From QYOJ01 sp964449285 (GTDB lineage Bacteria > Bacteroidota > Bacteroidia > Bacteroidales > FEN-979), in assembly GCA_964449285.1 (NCBI GenBank), contig CAYUZX010000072.1:1-15070 (forward strand): DNA of 15,070 nt. Reading direction: 5' to 3'. The first letter of the stretch is position 1. Each line of letters starts with the position of its first letter. A model generated the notes under the pieces. The model was not told where the DNA came from, did not search any database, and saw only the letters and a list, made by a program, of their open reading frames with translations. Made by a program: the position numbers and the translations under genes. This document shows, one piece after another, positions 14,295-15,070 of the stretch.

Positions 14295-14339
14295 CTACCC
14301 CTTCAGGACTTGAACCTGAGGCCCTCTCATTAACAGTAA
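14295..14339 (-). pseudogene. 3' part of a tRNA-Asn(GTT) gene (attachment-site scar)
   Basis: On the minus strand the sequence runs from an anticodon loop CTGTTAA (anticodon GTT) through stem strand TGAGA, variable GGGCC, T-arm TCAGG-TTCAAGT-CCTGA and acceptor strand AGGGGTA plus discriminator G. Upstream of the anticodon loop there is no D-arm and no 5' acceptor strand (TACCCCT expected), so only the 3' part is present. CCA is not encoded. Confidence 0.7.
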
Positions 14340-14366
14340 TAGGTCCCGATATAGTTTAAGCTAAAA

Positions 14367-14389
14367 TTGTGTATTCTTTTGTGTAAACC
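14367..14389. repeat. Attachment-array direct repeat 2 (12-bp spacing)
   Basis: TTGTGTA occurs at 14367-14373 and 14379-14385. It lies between the tRNA-Asn scar and the next terminator, and is close in sequence to repeat 1 (GTGTATTCTTTTGTGTAAACC against GTGTGTCCTTTTGTGTGTACC). Confidence 0.65.
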
Positions 14390-14429
14390 AAAAAAAAACA
14401 AGGGTTTCAAATTTCTCTGAAACCCTTGT
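14390..14429 (-). terminator. Terminator behind the tRNA-Pro scar
   Basis: ACAAGGGTTTCA (14398-14409) pairs perfectly with TGAAACCCTTGT (14418-14429), 12-bp stem and 8-nt loop. On the minus strand it runs directly into nine T residues: a textbook intrinsic terminator. Confidence 0.88.
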
Positions 14430-14435
14430 CGTTGT

Positions 14436-14483
14436 TGGTCGGGGTAGCAGGATTCGAACCTGCGACCCCCTGCTCCCAAAGCA
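14436..14483 (-). pseudogene. 3' part of a tRNA-Pro(TGG) gene (attachment-site scar)
   Basis: Minus strand: TGC, anticodon loop TTTGGGA (anticodon TGG), GCAGG, variable GGGTC, T-arm GCAGG-TTCGAAT-CCTGC, acceptor TACCCCG, discriminator A and encoded CCA. Pairing of the anticodon stem persists for the three loop-proximal pairs (TGC/GCA) and then fails, and the D-arm and 5' acceptor strand are absent. The break point at the anticodon stem-loop matches a known integrase crossover location in tRNA genes. Confidence 0.82.
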
Positions 14484-14524
14484 TAAGTCCAATTTTGATA
14501 TTTTTAAAGGATCGTTACGGAAAA

Positions 14525-14541
14525 GTATGTAAATGTGTATG
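14525..14541. repeat. Attachment-array direct repeat 3 (12-bp spacing)
   Basis: GTATG occurs at 14525-14529 and 14537-14541, left of the tmRNA-scar terminator. The related left-hand copy near 8749-8765 reads GTTGTAAGAATGTGTTG. Confidence 0.45.
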
Positions 14542-14544
14542 GAA

Positions 14545-14594
14545 TTAAAAATAAAACACCGTAATTAACTGAAATATAGTACGTTACGGTGTTT
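14545..14594 (-). terminator. Terminator behind the tmRNA scar
   Basis: AAACACCGTAA (14554-14564) pairs perfectly with TTACGGTGTTT (14584-14594); on the minus strand the stem is followed by TTATTTTTAA. The hairpin, with a different loop, is repeated at 8777-8817. Confidence 0.72.
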
Positions 14595-14599
14595 ATTCG

Positions 14600-14621
14600 T
14601 GGAGCTGGAGGGATTCGAACC
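14600..14621 (-). pseudogene. 3' tail of a tmRNA (ssrA)-like gene (attachment-site scar)
   Basis: On the minus strand GG-TTCGAAT-CCCTC-CAGCTCC-A: T-loop, 3' T-stem strand, acceptor strand CAGCTCC and discriminator A. The CAGCTCCA tail is that of tmRNA (E. coli ends CAGCTCCACCA). The 5' T-stem strand is not complementary (expected GAGGG, found GTTGG), so intact RNA sequence stops at the T-loop. A tRNA with acceptor GGAGCTG is the alternative. Confidence 0.62.
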
Positions 14622-14671
14622 AACTCTCAAAGCGCCTGTCAATAAAGGGATTCAATACTTCTAGGTGTTTT

Positions 14672-14691
14672 AGTCCACCGAAAAGTCCACC
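14672..14691. repeat. Attachment-array direct repeat 4 (12-bp spacing)
   Basis: AGTCCACC occurs at 14672-14679 and 14684-14691, 50 bp right of the tmRNA scar. On the minus strand it reads GGTGGACTTTTCGGTGGACT, structurally like repeats 1 and 2 but in the opposite orientation. Confidence 0.65.
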
Positions 14692-14740
14692 TACTTTTTA
14701 GCAGTTTTTTACCTTACAAAGAACTCTTTTGCTTCTTGCA

Positions 14741-14748
14741 CAAAGATA
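14741..14748 (-). promoter_or_regulatory. Bacteroidota -7 element facing the scar array
   Basis: On the minus strand TATCTTTG matches TAnnTTTG exactly. It points toward the tmRNA scar and no ORF of size follows it, so it may be an outward promoter of an integrated element, or fortuitous. Confidence 0.3.
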
Positions 14749-14801
14749 CTGATAATTAGTTTATTATAAAGATTTTTTTGATAATTTTATTAACATATTA
14801 A

Positions 14802-14966
14802 TTACATAACAGGTTTAAGTGTCCAAACTGCTTTGATTGTAAAGGGTTTTAATTGATTGAGTATTAAAAATCGTTCAATATCTTCTCTCGAATTAAAAAG
14901 ATAATCAGCCAGGAGTTTAGTCCTTGGGACCTTGATTGTGAGTTTGTATTTGATACGTGATTCCAT
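14802..14966 (-). CDS. Small hypothetical protein, 54 residues
   Basis: ATG at 14964-14966 to TAA at 14802-14804. The peptide starts MESRIKYKLTIKVPRTKLLA, continues DYLFNSREDIERFLILNQLK and ends PFTIKAVWTLKPVM. It is basic, with alternating strand-like and helix-like segments and no signal peptide, and looks protein-like rather than random, but I do not recognise it. A strong inverted repeat (14981-15024) sits just upstream in the leader. It could belong to a mobile element extending to the right. Confidence 0.4.
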   Translation of the reverse strand: MESRIKYKLTIKVPRTKLLADYLFNSREDIERFLILNQLKPFTIKAVWTLKPVM

Positions 14967-14980
14967 GACATAGTTTTTAT

Positions 14981-15029
14981 GGGCTCCCCTTTGCTACTTG
15001 CAACCAGGAAACAAAGGAGAGCCCTGGTT
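14981..15029 (-). promoter_or_regulatory. Leader with two mutually exclusive hairpins
   Basis: GGGCTCCCCTTTG (14981-14993) and CAAAGGAGAGCCC (15012-15024) form a 13-bp stem with one mismatch. AACCAGG (15002-15008) and CCTGGTT (15023-15029) form a second stem that shares bases 15023-15024 and the loop of the first, so both cannot form fully at once. It lies 15 bp upstream of the 54-codon ORF on the minus strand. It could be an attenuator-like leader or just a palindromic repeat. The remaining 15030-15070 holds nothing recognisable. Confidence 0.4.
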
Positions 15030-15070
15030 AATGTGATTTGATTCTAGTTAGCCCCAGATCTGATAAAATT

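Noticed and set aside
14295..14621. Functional tRNA genes for Asn and Pro
   Set aside because: Only anticodon-to-3' end (or T-loop-to-3' end) sequence is present; no D-arm or 5' acceptor strand able to pair was found upstream of any of them.
14222..14691. CRISPR-like array because of regular spacing
   Set aside because: Units are about 150 bp and differ in sequence; only architecture is repeated, and the units contain tRNA 3' ends and terminators rather than short identical repeats with unique spacers.

Overview
The window looks like chromosomal DNA from an uncultured, probably fermentative member of the Bacteroidota (Bacteroidales/Marinilabiliales-like). The evidence is four secreted proteins with type IX secretion (T9SS) type A C-terminal sorting domains, Bacteroidota-type -7 promoter elements (TAnnTTTG) in front of genes, no Shine-Dalgarno signals, and Bacteroidota-like versions of MraZ, an HTH-less sigma-54 response regulator and a DUF6600-type protein.

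Layout. 1-66 (-) is the 5' end of mraZ, the first gene of the division/cell-wall cluster, which runs off the left edge behind a three-unit MraZ box. 378-2768 (-) is a large FG-GAP/VCBS secreted protein whose coding sequence carries arrays of 7-bp repeats. A compact divergent promoter region separates it from a sigma-54-type response regulator (2866-4026, +). Next is a two-gene operon with a 4-nt overlap: a 3-hydroxyacyl-CoA dehydrogenase-like protein (4179-5147) and acetate kinase (5144-6370). A Trp/Tyr-rich DUF6600-like exported protein (6574-7707), a terminator and a small lipoprotein (7825-8322) follow.

From about 8310 rightward the DNA is a patchwork of mobile-element scars. There is a yjbQ remnant that has lost both ends (-), a probable 3' tail of a group II intron, and a tmRNA 3'-end plus terminator fused to the inside of a T9SS cargo gene (8812-10479). 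Two complete T9SS cargo genes follow (10485-12083 and 12143-14056). The last kilobase (14057-15070) has one small ORF and a striking array. Three units, each a rightward-facing 12-bp-spaced direct repeat, a minus-strand terminator hairpin and the 3' part of a structural RNA gene (tRNA-Asn(GTT), tRNA-Pro(TGG), probable tmRNA), stand head to tail about every 150 bp.

The most notable signals are (i) this tandem array of different tRNA/tmRNA 3'-end attachment-site scars and its tmRNA copy 5.8 kb away, which joins a protein gene exactly at a 13-14 bp match to the tmRNA tail; and (ii) several unrelated repeat families that all have a 7-bp period, found in intergenic DNA and inside codons, where three heptamers make one in-frame 7-residue repeat. 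All family assignments are from reading the sequence only; no searches were run.
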